DNA of 64,000 bases from Pandoraea norimbergensis (GCF_001465545.3 NZ_CP013480.3:4464001-4528000), one strand, 5' to 3'. Positions 47,384 to 57,002 are shown, numbered from the stretch's first letter. Numbers and translations are program-made. The notes: generated from the letters alone by a model not told the origin.

Positions 47384-48375
47384 CGAATCACCCGTCGCGA
47401 GAGCAGCCAGAGGAACAGCGGCACACCGATGATCGCCGTAATCACGCCGACCGGCAGTTGCGTCGGCGCAATGACGGTGCGTGCGACCAGATCGGCAACC
47501 ATCAACAGCACGCCACCGGCCAATGCCGCAGCGGGCAGCAGCATTCGCTGGTCGTTACCGAAACGCAGTCGCAGAATATGCGGCACCACGAGGCCGACAA
47601 AGCCGATGCTGCCGGCGGTGGTCACCGCCACCGCAGTTGCCAGCGACGCCGCCAGATAGATGCGCGCACGCAGCGGCCCGACCGACACACCGACGGCCTG
47701 TGCCACGGCTTCGCCGCGCAGCAGCACGTTCAACCGATGGGCCACCGGGCAGACGATGAGCAGCGTCGCGCCCAGTGCCAGCAACGGCAACGTGGCACGG
47801 TCGACGCCATTGAGATCGCCCGTGAGCCAGAACAGCATGCCGCGCAGGCTGGCGTCGGGCGCCAATGTGAGAATCAGCATGGCGAGCGCGCCGAAACCGG
47901 CGGCCATCATCACGCCGGTGAGCAGCAGGCGTGCGCTGCTGTCTTGTTCACCGGGACGGAAAAAGCTGCGGTGCGAGAGCGCCATCACGAGCGCAATAGC
48001 CGCCAGTGCACCGAAGAAGGCGCTCGTCTGCACCCAGAAGAAAGGCAGCATCAGCGCAAGCGAGGCCAGTGCCGCGACGGCCGCACCGCCGGAGATACCG
48101 AGCACGTAGGGGTCGGCCAGCGGATTGCGCAGCAGCGTCTGCATGAGCGCGCCCGACACCGCCAGTAATCCGCCGCAGGCAAAAGCGGCCAGCGCACGTG
48201 GCAGGCGCAGACGCCAGACCACGTCGCCGGCCAGCCCGACGTCGTGGCCGAGGATCAGACCGCCGATCTCACGTAGCGAGACCGGCACACTGCCCAGCAT
48301 GAGCGATGCCACGAGCACTGCCAGCGCGAGGCTGGCGAGTGCCGTCCAGATGGCGAGTGCGCGACGCAGCGTCAT
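47380..48375 (-). CDS. btuC: Cobalamin ABC transporter permease BtuC
   Basis: 331 residues with about ten membrane segments, FecCD family. RLPRALAAFACGGLLAVSGALMQ and NPLADPYVLGISGGA are the family signatures, and GSIGFVGLVVPHILR is the coupling region near the C-terminus. It forms the inner-membrane channel with BtuD. It starts 27 nt after btuB. Confidence 0.92.
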   Translation of the reverse strand: MTLRRALAIWTALASLALAVLVASLMLGSVPVSLREIGGLILGHDVGLAGDVVWRLRLPRALAAFACGGLLAVSGALMQTLLRNPLADPYVLGISGGAAVAALASLALMLPFFWVQTSAFFGALAAIALVMALSHRSFFRPGEQDSSARLLLTGVMMAAGFGALAMLILTLAPDASLRGMLFWLTGDLNGVDRATLPLLALGATLLIVCPVAHRLNVLLRGEAVAQAVGVSVGPLRARIYLAASLATAVAVTTAGSIGFVGLVVPHILRLRFGNDQRMLLPAAALAGGVLLMVADLVARTVIAPTQLPVGVITAIIGVPLFLWLLSRRVIR

Positions 48376-48402
48376 GCCGCTACGCCCCGCGATGCCGGTG
48401 CG

Positions 48403-50394
48403 TCAGAACTGCTTCCAGCCGAGCGTGACGTAAATCGCGCGCCCGATCGTGTTGTAGGCATAAACCGTCTGGTAGTTTTTGTTGAAGACGTTGTCCAGGT
48501 GCGCCGAGACGTACCAGGATTTGTCGATATCGTAACGCGCTTGCAGGTTCACGAGCGTGTACGCACCGAGATGCTGGCCACCGCTGTCGTAACGCTCGCC
48601 ACTGTAGAACACGTCGCCGCCGACGGTGAACTTGTCGAAGCGCTTGGACAGGCCGACCGAGCCGAACTGCTTGGCACGGCGCGCGAGTTGCTTGTCGGCA
48701 TCCAGATCGGTCGGGTTCTGACGCGTGAACGAGGCCCGCACGTCAACGCCGAAAATCGGACGGCCGGTGTACGTCAGCTCAAGCCCTTCGACACGCGCCT
48801 TGGCCACGTTCGAGGCCGTGTACGGAAACACCGTCAGGCCCTGAATCAGGTTCGTGTACTTGGTCTGGAAGCCGGTCAGCTTGACCAGACCCAGACGCTC
48901 GCCGCCGTTGAACTGCACGCCGAGTTCCTTCGAGATCGAACGCTCGGGTTGCAGGTTCGGATTGCCGTAGCCCGGGTAGAACAGGTCGTTGAACGTCGGT
49001 GCGCGGAAACCGTCCGACGCGTTGGCCATCAACTTCCATTGCGGCGTCAGGTTGTAGCCGTAGCCGACCCAGTAGCTGTTGGCGCCGCCGAAGTCGGAGT
49101 ACACGTCGCGACGCACGTTGGCCTGCACCTGATGCTTGCCGAAGGTGCCTTCGTAGCCGACGTAGCCCGAATCGACGTGGCGGTTGTTACGGCCATAGTT
49201 GGTGCTGCTCTCGACGGTTTGCTCCAGACGGGTGTAGCCGGCGATGAGCTTCTGGTCGGGCATGAAGGCGTATTCGTTACCCCAGTCGATCTGATTGCTC
49301 GACGTGTGGAAGTTGCCGTTGCCCTTGCCGTTCAGGTAGTTGTAGCTGTAGTCGTCGCCCTGCGTGACCGAGAAGCGTGTGCTCCACTTGTCGGTGACGT
49401 TGCCCTTCGCGTAGCCCGTGATCTGACGCACGCGGGCGTCGGTATCGTTCAGATCGGTGGGCTTGCCGTAGGCGTTGTCGTAGCTGCTGCTGCCGTCGCT
49501 CTGGAACAGGCGCGCGCCAACTTCCCACGTGTCGCCGAGCTTTTGCGAGATCGACGCGCTCACGCTCGTGTTGTCGTCACCGTTTCGGTTCGGATTCACA
49601 TTCTTCGGATAGAAGCGTGGGTCGATGGCCGTGATGCCATTCGTGTGAAAGCGCGACACATCCAGCGAGAAGTTGGTCTTGCCGTCATTGAACGCACCCG
49701 CAATACCGGCGTTGGCTTGCGTGGTGTTGTTCGTGCCGTAACCGATTTCCGCGTAGGCACGCGGCGGGCCGCCGTCGCCCTTGCGGGTAAAGATCTGAAT
49801 CACGCCGCCCACGGCTTGCGAACCATAGAGCGCCGAAACATTGCCGCGCACGATTTCGATGTGGTCAATTTGCGACACCGGAATCTGTGCGATGTTGGTC
49901 GTGCCCGTGGTGGCCGAGTTGACCGGCACGCCGTCGATGAGCACGAGCGACGCGTTCGACGCAGCACCGCGCATGAAGATGCTGGCCGACGTGCCGAAGC
50001 CGCCGTTCTGCACGATTTCCACGCCGGCCTGACCGCGCAGGAGCGTCGGCAGGTCTTGTGCCTGGCTTTGTTCGATGTCTTCGCGCGTGATCACCGAGGT
50101 GGCGGCGAGCGTGTCGGCCAGCTTCTGCTCGGTACGCGAGGCCGTCACGACAGTGGTCTTGAGCTGTGCCGCCGTGGTGTTGTCGCTGGTGGCTGTGTTG
50201 GCCGCGACGATGACGGGAGCGGCCGGTGCGGCGGTCGTTTCAGCCGAGGTTGCAGCAGCGGCCGGCGTGGCCGACTGGGCGTGCACGGCAAAGCTCAGTG
50301 AGGCGGCAAGCGAAGCACAAACGAGGGCGACGGTGCGCGGGGCAGGTGCAAAGGCAGGCGCGTGCGGCGCCATAGCGCGAACGTGGGAGCGCAT
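48403..50394 (-). CDS. btuB: TonB-dependent vitamin B12 receptor BtuB
   Basis: 663 residues from the ATG at 50394, with a signal peptide ending near FAVHAQS. A second ATG seven codons later is possible. The mature N-terminus carries a long Ala/Thr-rich stretch, then the TonB-box region TVVTASRTEQKLADT and the plug (LPTLLRGQAGVEI, FMRGAASNASLVLIDG). The 22-strand barrel ends in VTLGWKQF with the terminal Phe. It is the outer-membrane importer for corrinoids. Directly controlled by the riboswitch at 50579-50797. Confidence 0.94.
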   Translation of the reverse strand: MRSHVRAMAPHAPAFAPAPRTVALVCASLAASLSFAVHAQSATPAAAATSAETTAAPAAPVIVAANTATSDNTTAAQLKTTVVTASRTEQKLADTLAATSVITREDIEQSQAQDLPTLLRGQAGVEIVQNGGFGTSASIFMRGAASNASLVLIDGVPVNSATTGTTNIAQIPVSQIDHIEIVRGNVSALYGSQAVGGVIQIFTRKGDGGPPRAYAEIGYGTNNTTQANAGIAGAFNDGKTNFSLDVSRFHTNGITAIDPRFYPKNVNPNRNGDDNTSVSASISQKLGDTWEVGARLFQSDGSSSYDNAYGKPTDLNDTDARVRQITGYAKGNVTDKWSTRFSVTQGDDYSYNYLNGKGNGNFHTSSNQIDWGNEYAFMPDQKLIAGYTRLEQTVESSTNYGRNNRHVDSGYVGYEGTFGKHQVQANVRRDVYSDFGGANSYWVGYGYNLTPQWKLMANASDGFRAPTFNDLFYPGYGNPNLQPERSISKELGVQFNGGERLGLVKLTGFQTKYTNLIQGLTVFPYTASNVAKARVEGLELTYTGRPIFGVDVRASFTRQNPTDLDADKQLARRAKQFGSVGLSKRFDKFTVGGDVFYSGERYDSGGQHLGAYTLVNLQARYDIDKSWYVSAHLDNVFNKNYQTVYAYNTIGRAIYVTLGWKQF

Positions 50395-50578
50395 GATCTG
50401 GTGTGACTTCCGTAGTTTTCTTTTTTTGCCTTGACCCGTTCCCCCGCGGGTCGTCAGCGCACGGGGAGCGCCGGCGACAGGTCACGGATGCAAGTCGCAT
50501 GGAATCGCATCGACACATGAAAACGACGGCGAGCCGCCGGCGGCAGCGCCGGGCAGCATGACTTTTCCCCACTCGCTT

Positions 50579-50797
50579 GGCCGGTATCCGGGCTGGTCAT
50601 CGTCGCGCCTGACCAGCCTTCCCACAAGCGAAACACTTGCAGTGGCGATTGAGGCGAGGTGCGTTTTCGGAAACCTTTATGGCCGAAATGATGACTTACC
50701 GTTGCGGGGGCAGCACAGGTTGGCCAGCCCGTGTGGGGGCGCGGCTCCCTGTTTCCCGTTTAACTGCGCATGCCGGGGGGCGTGCGCGAGCACCGAA
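50579..50797 (-). promoter_or_regulatory. Cobalamin riboswitch
   Basis: On the minus strand the order is CGGTGC, GGGAAACAGGGAGC, the core GCTGCCCCCGCAACGGTAAG (50695-50714), GCCACTGC, GTGGGAAGGC, then the B12 box GCCCGGATACCGGCC (near 50579-50595). Adenosylcobalamin binding would repress btuB and the downstream genes. The box is about 185 nt before the btuB ATG, leaving room for a terminator or ribosome-site sequestration, which I did not resolve. It explains most of the 507-nt gap. Confidence 0.95.
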
Positions 50798-50868
50798 GCG
50801 CCGCAAGTGTAGGGGTCAATCGGACGAGCGTCAATGCTCGTTCATCGGGCATTGGCCGCCGATTCCGT

Positions 50869-50874
50869 TAGAAT
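50869..50874 (+). promoter_or_regulatory. Candidate -10 for the zapB-like/zapA operon
   Basis: TAGAAT lies 28 nt before the first ATG. No good -35 is visible. Confidence 0.35.
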
Positions 50875-50901
50875 GTAGGGCAATTAAGAGGACGCAGCCC
50901 G

Positions 50902-51213
50902 ATGCTCACCGATCTCGACAATCTCACTGACAAAATCGAACAGTTGGTTGTAATAAGCCAACGTTTTCATCAACACAATCAGGCACTGCTAAGTGAGCTT
51001 GAGCGCACACGCGCCGAATGCGACGATACCCGCGCCGCGATTGAACAATTACGCGCCGAGCGCGACGCCCTGCGTTTGCAGCGCGATCAGCTCGCCGCCA
51101 AGATCGACGAGGCTCAGGTTCGCCTGAATGCCATTCTGGAAAAGCTTCCGTCGCAAAACCCTGCTGAGGGTCAGATGGATCTGCTCGGTACCCCCGGTGG
51201 AGAACACGCATGA
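50902..51213 (+). CDS. ZapB-like coiled-coil protein upstream of zapA
   Basis: 103 residues. Residues 1-80 are a continuous coiled coil with heptads (LDNLTDKIEQLVVISQ, LLSELERTRAECDDTRAA, LRAERDALRLQRDQL). It matches my recollection of the TIGR02449 group encoded next to zapA. The last codons overlap the zapA ATG by 4 nt. It probably acts with ZapA at the division site, but identity with E. coli ZapB is not established. Confidence 0.75.
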   Translation: MLTDLDNLTDKIEQLVVISQRFHQHNQALLSELERTRAECDDTRAAIEQLRAERDALRLQRDQLAAKIDEAQVRLNAILEKLPSQNPAEGQMDLLGTPGGEHA

Positions 51214-51521
51214 CGATCAAGCAGCTCGAAGTTCATATTCTGGAACAGTCTTACCGTCTCGCGTGCCCGCCGGAACACGAGGCCGATCTGCTCTCCGCCG
51301 TCTCGCGCGTCGATGCCGAAATGAGCAAGGTTCGTGCACAAAGCAGCGTGCGCGGCACCGACCGGATTGCCGTCATGGCAGCGTTGAGCCTGGCATCCGA
51401 ATTGCTTGCACTGGAAAAAAGTATTGCTGCTGGACAATCTTTCCCCGCTGAAGAAATTCAGAGTAGAATGCAACGCATGAACGATCGATTAAGCGCTGTG
51501 ATCGACCAGTATCAAAGCTGA
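51210..51521 (+). CDS. zapA: Cell division protein ZapA
   Basis: 103 residues. MTIKQLEVHILEQSYRLACPPEHEADLLSAV is the N-terminal ZapA head, and DRIAVMAALSLASELL leads the C-terminal coiled coil. It bundles FtsZ filaments at midcell. Translationally coupled to the coiled-coil gene. The 6S RNA gene follows, the same arrangement as in gammaproteobacteria. Confidence 0.95.
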   Translation: MTIKQLEVHILEQSYRLACPPEHEADLLSAVSRVDAEMSKVRAQSSVRGTDRIAVMAALSLASELLALEKSIAAGQSFPAEEIQSRMQRMNDRLSAVIDQYQS

Positions 51522-51568
51522 GTCAACGTAGAAATTCACAGGCTGTCGCGCGATTCAAAAGGTTAGTT

Positions 51569-51745
51569 TTCCCTGCCTGGTTTGCGAAAGTCATAGATTC
51601 CTTGAACCAATGCTTTTTGCAGGTTGCGGAAGTTTGTAGTGCTGGCGTGAGCGTCACTCTGTCTGATGAACCCAAAGCGCTACTAACCGCGACCACCTTG
51701 AACCTCCCGGTTCAGGATGCCGGCTTAGCGGCTGTGGCGGGGACC
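51569..51745 (+). ncRNA. ssrS: 6S RNA
   Basis: About 177 nt beginning near CCCTGCC and ending near GGCGGGGACC, whose ends pair. The 3' half contains ACCTTGAACCTCCCGGTTCA and GCGGCTGTGGCGGGGA, close to the E. coli 6S 3' region. Position directly after zapA is the conserved site. It binds sigma-70 RNA polymerase holoenzyme and tunes transcription in stationary phase. Exact ends are estimates. Confidence 0.92.
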
Positions 51746-51751
51746 CAATAC

Positions 51752-51784
51752 ACGGCACTGCGTTCGCGCAGTGCCGTTTTTTTC
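51752..51784 (+). terminator. Terminator of 6S RNA
   Basis: ACGGCACTGCG and CGCAGTGCCGT pair around TTCG-type loop sequence, followed by seven T. Confidence 0.85.
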
Positions 51785-51833
51785 GCTCGATGATTGTCGT
51801 GCGATGAATGTGTCGTGCGATGACGGCAAAAAG

Positions 51834-51856
51834 AAAGGCGGCCCGCAGGCCGCCTT
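51834..51856. terminator. Terminator of the acyl-CoA dehydrogenase gene
   Basis: AAAGGCGGCC and GGCCGCCTTT pair across CGCA, with T on the right and A on the left side, about 35 nt beyond the minus-strand stop. Confidence 0.8.
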
Positions 51857-51890
51857 TTTTATTGCTCGCTACTGACGCTAAAGCTACCGC

Positions 51891-53672
51891 TCAGAACTGC
51901 GCTTCACTCAGCGACAGCGCCGAATCTGCGCCCTCGGTGATCGACTGTGCCAGTCCCGGTGCTTGCGTCAGGATGTGGTCGGCAAAGAAACGTGCGGTGC
52001 CGATCTTGGCACCGAAGAACGCCGGATCTTCCGCACGACGCGCCTGCGCTGCCAGCAACGCGCGGCCCATCTGCCAGCCACCCAGCACGATCCCCGCCAG
52101 CTTCAGGTACGGCACGCTGCCGGCAAACACGGCATTCGCGTTGTCTTGCGTGTTCGCGATGACGTAATCGACCACGATCGACAACGCTTCACGGCCCTTG
52201 GCCAGACGCTCGGCCACGCTCGTCGCCACGCCGCCTGCGGCGCGCAATTCGTTTTCGGTGGCCGCCACCTGCTCGAACAGCGAACGGGCCACGGCGCCGC
52301 CATCACGCAGCGTCTTGCGACCGATCAGGTCGTTGGCCTGAATGGCCGTCGTGCCTTCGTAAATCGGCAGAATCCGTGCGTCGCGATAGTACTGTGCAGC
52401 GCCCGTTTCTTCGATGAAGCCCATGCCGCCATGCACCTGCACGCCGAGGCTCGTGACGTCGAGCGACATCTCCGTGCTCCAGCCCTTCACGATCGGCACC
52501 AGAAACTCGTAGACGGCCTGTGCGCGCTTGCGCTCGCCCGCATCGGCGGCATTGTGTCCGATGTCAGCCTGCGCCGCCGCGACATACGCCAGCGCACGCG
52601 CCCCTTCGGTGAGCGCGCGCATCGTCATGAGCATGCGCTTCACATCCGGGTGATGAATGATCGCGACCGCATCGCGCGACGAACCATCGACCGGACGGCT
52701 CTGCAAACGATCACGGGCATACGCCACCGCATGCTGATAGGCGCGCTCGGCGACCGCGACCCCTTGCATGCCCACGGCGAAACGCGCGGCGTTCATCATG
52801 ATGAACATGTACTCGAGACCGCGATTCTCTTCGCCGATCAGGTAGCCCGTTGCGCCACCGTTGTCACCGAATTGCAGCACGGCGGTCGGGCTCGCCTTGA
52901 TGCCGAGCTTGTGTTCGATCGACACGCAGTGCACGTCGTTACGCGTGCCGAGCTTGCCCTCGGCATCGACGTTGAACTTCGGCACGATAAACAGCGAGAT
53001 GCCCTTCACGCCCGGCGGCGCATCGGGCGTGCGGGCCAGCACGAGGTGCACGATGTTCTCGGCCATGTCGTGTTCGCCGAACGTGATGAAGATCTTCGTG
53101 CCGAAAATCTTGTACGTACCGTCGCCTGCGCGGTCGGCACGTGTGCGTACCAGCGCGAGATCGGAGCCCGCCTGCGGCTCGGTCAGATTCATCGTGCCGG
53201 TCCATTCGCCAGAGAGCAGCTTGGGAACGTAGAGCGCGCGTTGTGCATCGCTGCCTGCCGTGAGCAGCGCTTCGACAGCACCGTCGGTCAGCAACGGGCA
53301 CAGGGCGAACGAGAGGTTCGCCGCATTGAGCATTTCGGTGCAGGGCGTGGCCACCAGTTTCGGCAGGCCTTGGCCGCCGAATTCCTGCGGGTGCAGCACC
53401 CCTTGCCAACCGGCTTCGGAGAACTGCTTGAAGGCTTCCTTGAAACCCGGCGTCGTGGTGACGACACCGTCTTTCCATGTGCTCGGCTGCTGATCGCCGA
53501 TGACGTTCAGCGGCGCGAGCACTTCCTGGTTAAAACGTGCGGCTTCTTCGAGCACGGCCTGTGCGATTTCGGGCGAGGCATCCTCGTAGCCCGGCAGCGC
53601 GGCAATACTCGACAGGTCCGCCAGCTCGTTCATCACGAACTGCATGTCCTTGATCGGGGCCTGATAACTCAT
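51891..53672 (-). CDS. Long-type acyl-CoA dehydrogenase
   Basis: 593 residues, start after GGAGGA at 5 nt. Compared with the 380-residue core family it has an N-terminal extension and a C-terminal domain, like the AcdA/DmdC group acting on 3-methylthiopropionyl-CoA or medium acyl-CoA. FAD-contact motifs MNLTEPQAGSDL and FITFGEHD are present, and the C-terminal catalytic-base region is ILPIYEGTTAIQANDLIGRK. It passes electrons to ETF, whose genes follow upstream on the same strand. Substrate is not determined by eye. Confidence 0.92.
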   Translation of the reverse strand: MSYQAPIKDMQFVMNELADLSSIAALPGYEDASPEIAQAVLEEAARFNQEVLAPLNVIGDQQPSTWKDGVVTTTPGFKEAFKQFSEAGWQGVLHPQEFGGQGLPKLVATPCTEMLNAANLSFALCPLLTDGAVEALLTAGSDAQRALYVPKLLSGEWTGTMNLTEPQAGSDLALVRTRADRAGDGTYKIFGTKIFITFGEHDMAENIVHLVLARTPDAPPGVKGISLFIVPKFNVDAEGKLGTRNDVHCVSIEHKLGIKASPTAVLQFGDNGGATGYLIGEENRGLEYMFIMMNAARFAVGMQGVAVAERAYQHAVAYARDRLQSRPVDGSSRDAVAIIHHPDVKRMLMTMRALTEGARALAYVAAAQADIGHNAADAGERKRAQAVYEFLVPIVKGWSTEMSLDVTSLGVQVHGGMGFIEETGAAQYYRDARILPIYEGTTAIQANDLIGRKTLRDGGAVARSLFEQVAATENELRAAGGVATSVAERLAKGREALSIVVDYVIANTQDNANAVFAGSVPYLKLAGIVLGGWQMGRALLAAQARRAEDPAFFGAKIGTARFFADHILTQAPGLAQSITEGADSALSLSEAQF

Positions 53673-53752
53673 GTCATTCCTCCAGGGGATTCCGTTTGCC
53701 TGCGGATGGTGGCGAATGCCGGGATTCTTGTTTTTTATTGTCTTGTGTCTGA

Positions 53753-53802
53753 CCGATTCATATGAGGACGCACCATGTTGCCCGCCTCCTCATGTGAATC
53801 GG
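53753..53802. repeat. 16-bp inverted repeat in the acyl-CoA dehydrogenase leader
   Basis: Arm 53753-53768 (CCGATTCATATGAGGA) pairs with 53787-53802 with one T-G position. It sits 81 nt upstream of the dehydrogenase ATG and 109 nt beyond the etfA stop. It has no T run on the minus side, so a terminator is not obvious. An operator or mRNA leader hairpin is possible. Confidence 0.6.
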
Positions 53803-53911
53803 CTGCGAAGCCAGTCTCTCGACCCGCTCCGCAGCGCGATGACTGCGCCACCTTGTGAGTGGCCTTATCTAACGTATCGGATGTATCCGACGTATCTGCT
53901 TGTCCAGCGGC

Positions 53912-54844
53912 TTACAGCGCGCTCACCAGTTCCGGCACAACGGTGAACAGATCGCCCACCAGACCGTAATCCGCCACCGAGAAGATCGGCGCTTCCGGAT
54001 CCTTGTTGATCGCCACGATCACCTTCGAATCCTTCATCCCGGCCAAGTGCTGAATCGCGCCCGAGATGCCCACCGCCACATACAACTGCGGTGCCACGAT
54101 CTTGCCCGTCTGACCGACCTGATAGTCGTTCGGCACGTAACCGGCATCCACTGCCGCGCGCGAAGCGCCCAGTGCCGCACCCAGCTTGTCGGCCAGCGGC
54201 TCCAGCACCTTCGTGTAGTTCTCGCCCGAGCCCAGACCACGGCCACCCGAGACGATGATCTTCGCGCTCGTGAGTTCCGGACGGTCCAGCTTCGTCACTT
54301 CACGGCCCACGAATTGCGACAGACCGGCGTCCGGCGTAGCAGCGATGGTCTCCACTGCGGCGCTGCCACCGGTAGCGGCTGCCGGGTCGAAGCCCGTCGA
54401 GCGCACGGTGATCACCTTCACCTTGTCGGCGCTTTGCACCGTCGCAATCGCGTTACCCGCGTAGATCGGACGCTCGAACGTGTCGGCGCTGTCGACCTTC
54501 GTGATATCCGAGATTTGGGCGACGTCCAGCAGTGCGGCCACGCGCGGGGCAATGTTCTTGCCGTAGGCGGTCGCCGTTGCGAGGATGTGCGAATAGTTAC
54601 CTGCGATCGACACCACCTCGTCGGCGATGTTTTCCGCCAGACCGTCGGCGAAGTAAGGTGCATCAGCGAGCAGCACCTTCTTCACACCCGCGATTTGTGC
54701 GGCAGCGTCAGCAGCGGCCTTGGCATTGCTGCCAGCGACCAGCACGTGAACGTCGTCACCGCATTGCAGTGCGGCAGCGACCGTGTTCAGCGTCGCCGCT
54801 TTGATCGATTGATTATCGTGTTCGGCAATTACCAGAATGCTCAT
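53912..54844 (-). CDS. etfA: Electron transfer flavoprotein alpha subunit
   Basis: 310 residues. The C-terminal FAD domain has SAKIIVSGGRGLGSGENY, LGASRAAVDAGYVPNDYQVGQTGK, and the closing AIQHLAGMKDSKVIVAINKDPEAPIF. With EtfB it carries electrons from acyl-CoA dehydrogenases to ETF-quinone oxidoreductase. It starts 12 nt after etfB. Confidence 0.97.
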   Translation of the reverse strand: MSILVIAEHDNQSIKAATLNTVAAALQCGDDVHVLVAGSNAKAAADAAAQIAGVKKVLLADAPYFADGLAENIADEVVSIAGNYSHILATATAYGKNIAPRVAALLDVAQISDITKVDSADTFERPIYAGNAIATVQSADKVKVITVRSTGFDPAAATGGSAAVETIAATPDAGLSQFVGREVTKLDRPELTSAKIIVSGGRGLGSGENYTKVLEPLADKLGAALGASRAAVDAGYVPNDYQVGQTGKIVAPQLYVAVGISGAIQHLAGMKDSKVIVAINKDPEAPIFSVADYGLVGDLFTVVPELVSAL

Positions 54845-54856
54845 CTCGTCGTCTCC

Positions 54857-55606
54857 TTACAGGACCTTGGCTTCGGTCTTCAGTTTGTCGACGAGCGTTG
54901 CCACGTCCGCCACCTTCACCCCTGCGCTGCGCTTGGGCGGCTCGGCCACCTTCAGCGTCTTCAGACGCGGCGCCACATCCACCCCCAGATCGGCAGGCTT
55001 GACCGTCTCGAGCGGCTTCTTCTTCGCCTTCATGATGTTGGGCAGCGTCACATAACGCGGCTCATTCAGGCGCAAATCGGTCGTGATGACCGCCGGCAGC
55101 GACAGCGAGATCGTTTCCAGACCGCCGTCCACTTCGCGCGTGACCTGTGCGCGGTTATCCGCCACGGTCACCTTCGAAGCAAACGTCGCCTGCGGCAGCT
55201 TCGCGAGTGCCGCGAGCATCTGGCCGGTTTGGTTCGAGTCGTCGTCGATGGCCTGCTTGCCCAGGATCACCAGTTGCGGCTGCTCCTTGTCGACCACGGC
55301 CTTGAGCAACTTGGCCACGGCCAGCGGTTGCAGTTCTTCGTCCGATTCGATCAGGATCGCGCGATCCGCACCGATCGCCAGCGCCGTACGCAGCGTCTCT
55401 TGCGATTGCGCCACACCCGCGGACACCGCAATCACTTCCGTCGCCACGCCCGCTTCCTTCAGACGCACCGCCTCTTCCACCGCGATTTCGTCGAACGGAT
55501 TCATCGACATCTTCACGTTCGCAATGTCGACGCCACTGCCGTCGCTCTTCACGCGAACCTTTACGTTGTAATCCACTACCCGTTTGACCGGTACAAGGAT
55601 CTTCAT
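54857..55606 (-). CDS. etfB: Electron transfer flavoprotein beta subunit
   Basis: 249 residues. [20 protein letters not shown] is the family N-terminus and [16 protein letters not shown] is conserved. [30 protein letters not shown] is the recognition loop and AMP-binding region. First gene of etfB-etfA with the acyl-CoA dehydrogenase downstream. Confidence 0.97.
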   Translation of the reverse strand: MKILVPVKRVVDYNVKVRVKSDGSGVDIANVKMSMNPFDEIAVEEAVRLKEAGVATEVIAVSAGVAQSQETLRTALAIGADRAILIESDEELQPLAVAKLLKAVVDKEQPQLVILGKQAIDDDSNQTGQMLAALAKLPQATFASKVTVADNRAQVTREVDGGLETISLSLPAVITTDLRLNEPRYVTLPNIMKAKKKPLETVKPADLGVDVAPRLKTLKVAEPPKRSAGVKVADVATLVDKLKTEAKVL

Positions 55607-56004
55607 GAACTCGCTCCAAAGTTACGTTTACGTCAATCCGCTGCCATTATAACCACAGGGTTACTGACGCATTTATTGCATATTTATGGCATTTTGTGGC
55701 AACAGCCTAATGCACCCTCTGGATGTGCCACGCATGCGCGATCCTCGCGATAGCGTTGCCGGAACTGCGGTGGCACTTGCCGATACGCCATCACTGCCCC
55801 GAACGATCGTGCTATTTTTATGCAAATCGTGACGCTCAACCAGTGTCTTCGTGGTGCATTTCCTCTAGAGAAATCCACCCGTCGCACAGACGCCTATGAT
55901 CGAATGGCGCACCCGGAATTCAGACTGTCACACGCATGACGGCCCGCCGGGGATCCATTCGGAATTCGGTGACAAGCGCCCTGCCGCCGGGCGAGGAGGA
56001 AGAC
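55607..56004. other. Divergent intergenic region, etfB to hydrolase
   Basis: A minus-strand TATAAT (55646-55651 on the plus strand as ATTATA) is the likely etfB -10. The rest is more AT-rich than the surroundings at 55650-55700 and 55805-55830. No gene is supported. Confidence 0.4.
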
Positions 56005-56901
56005 ATGACCACGCATTCGGAATCGCGTCTGAAGGCCAGCGACGGCCTCGATCTGCACGTGCAGAGCTGGCGCCCGGACAACACAGGCACCACGGGTACG
56101 CCGCTGCGCGCGGTGGTCGCCATCGTGCACGGCATGGGCGAACACGGCGGGCGTTACGCGCGGCTCGCCGAGCACTTCGCCTCGCATCAGATCGCCACCA
56201 TCACGTACGATCTTCGGGGACACGGCCGCTCGGCTGGCGCACGCGTCTTCGTCAATCACTTCGACGAATATCTCGACGACACCGAGATTTTCCTCACCCA
56301 CGTGCGCCACACCTTCGGACAAGTGCCGCTGTTCGTGCTCGGCCACAGTATGGGCGGCGCCATTGCCGCGCTCTACACGATCACACGAGCGCCCGCCCAT
56401 GTGCGCGGGCTGATTCTGAGCAGCCCCGCCCTTGCGCCGGGGGAACCCGTTGCCCCGTGGCTCGCCAAGGCCGGGCGCTGGGTGTCACGCTGGTTGCCGA
56501 AGGTGCCGGTCTTCAAGATCGATCCGGCGATGATTTCGCGCGACAAGTCGGTGGTCGACGCGGCCAAGCAAGATCCGTTGAACGCCTATCGCGGCACCCC
56601 GGCACGCACCGCCGCCGAATTGCTCGACGCGATGGCGCGTATTCACGCCAACGCCGATGCGCTGCATCTGCCGCTGTACGTCTTTCACGGCACCGCGGAC
56701 AAACTCACCGCGCCGTGGGCCAGCGAGCAGTTTCATGACAACGCGGGCTCGCAGGACAAGACGCTGCATCTCTACAAGGGCCACTTTCACGAAACGCTCA
56801 ACGATCTCGACCGCGAGAAAGTCATCGGCGATCTCACACAGTGGATGTTGCAGCACCTGCCGGTCGCGAAAACGCCCGAGCCGGCCCACGATAGCGTCTG
56901 A
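56005..56901 (+). CDS. Alpha/beta hydrolase, monoacylglycerol-lipase type
   Basis: 298 residues from ATG 56005, with GAGGAGGA upstream. The nucleophile elbow LGHSMGG places the Ser near residue 114. Asp is in HGTADKLTAP and His in YKGHFHETLND. HGMGEHGGRYARLAEHF is the oxyanion-hole segment of the serine aminopeptidase S33 (Hydrolase_4, lysophospholipase PldB) group. No signal peptide. It probably hydrolyses monoacylglycerols or lysophospholipids. Confidence 0.88.
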   Translation: MTTHSESRLKASDGLDLHVQSWRPDNTGTTGTPLRAVVAIVHGMGEHGGRYARLAEHFASHQIATITYDLRGHGRSAGARVFVNHFDEYLDDTEIFLTHVRHTFGQVPLFVLGHSMGGAIAALYTITRAPAHVRGLILSSPALAPGEPVAPWLAKAGRWVSRWLPKVPVFKIDPAMISRDKSVVDAAKQDPLNAYRGTPARTAAELLDAMARIHANADALHLPLYVFHGTADKLTAPWASEQFHDNAGSQDKTLHLYKGHFHETLNDLDREKVIGDLTQWMLQHLPVAKTPEPAHDSV

Positions 56902-57002
56902 GCTCGCTGGCCCTGCGATCCCAACACGGGAGCAGGGTCTCACCCCGATAGGCCGCGCTGCGCGTTACACTGGGTTCGTACGAATTCGCGAGGAGCCCCG
57001 GC

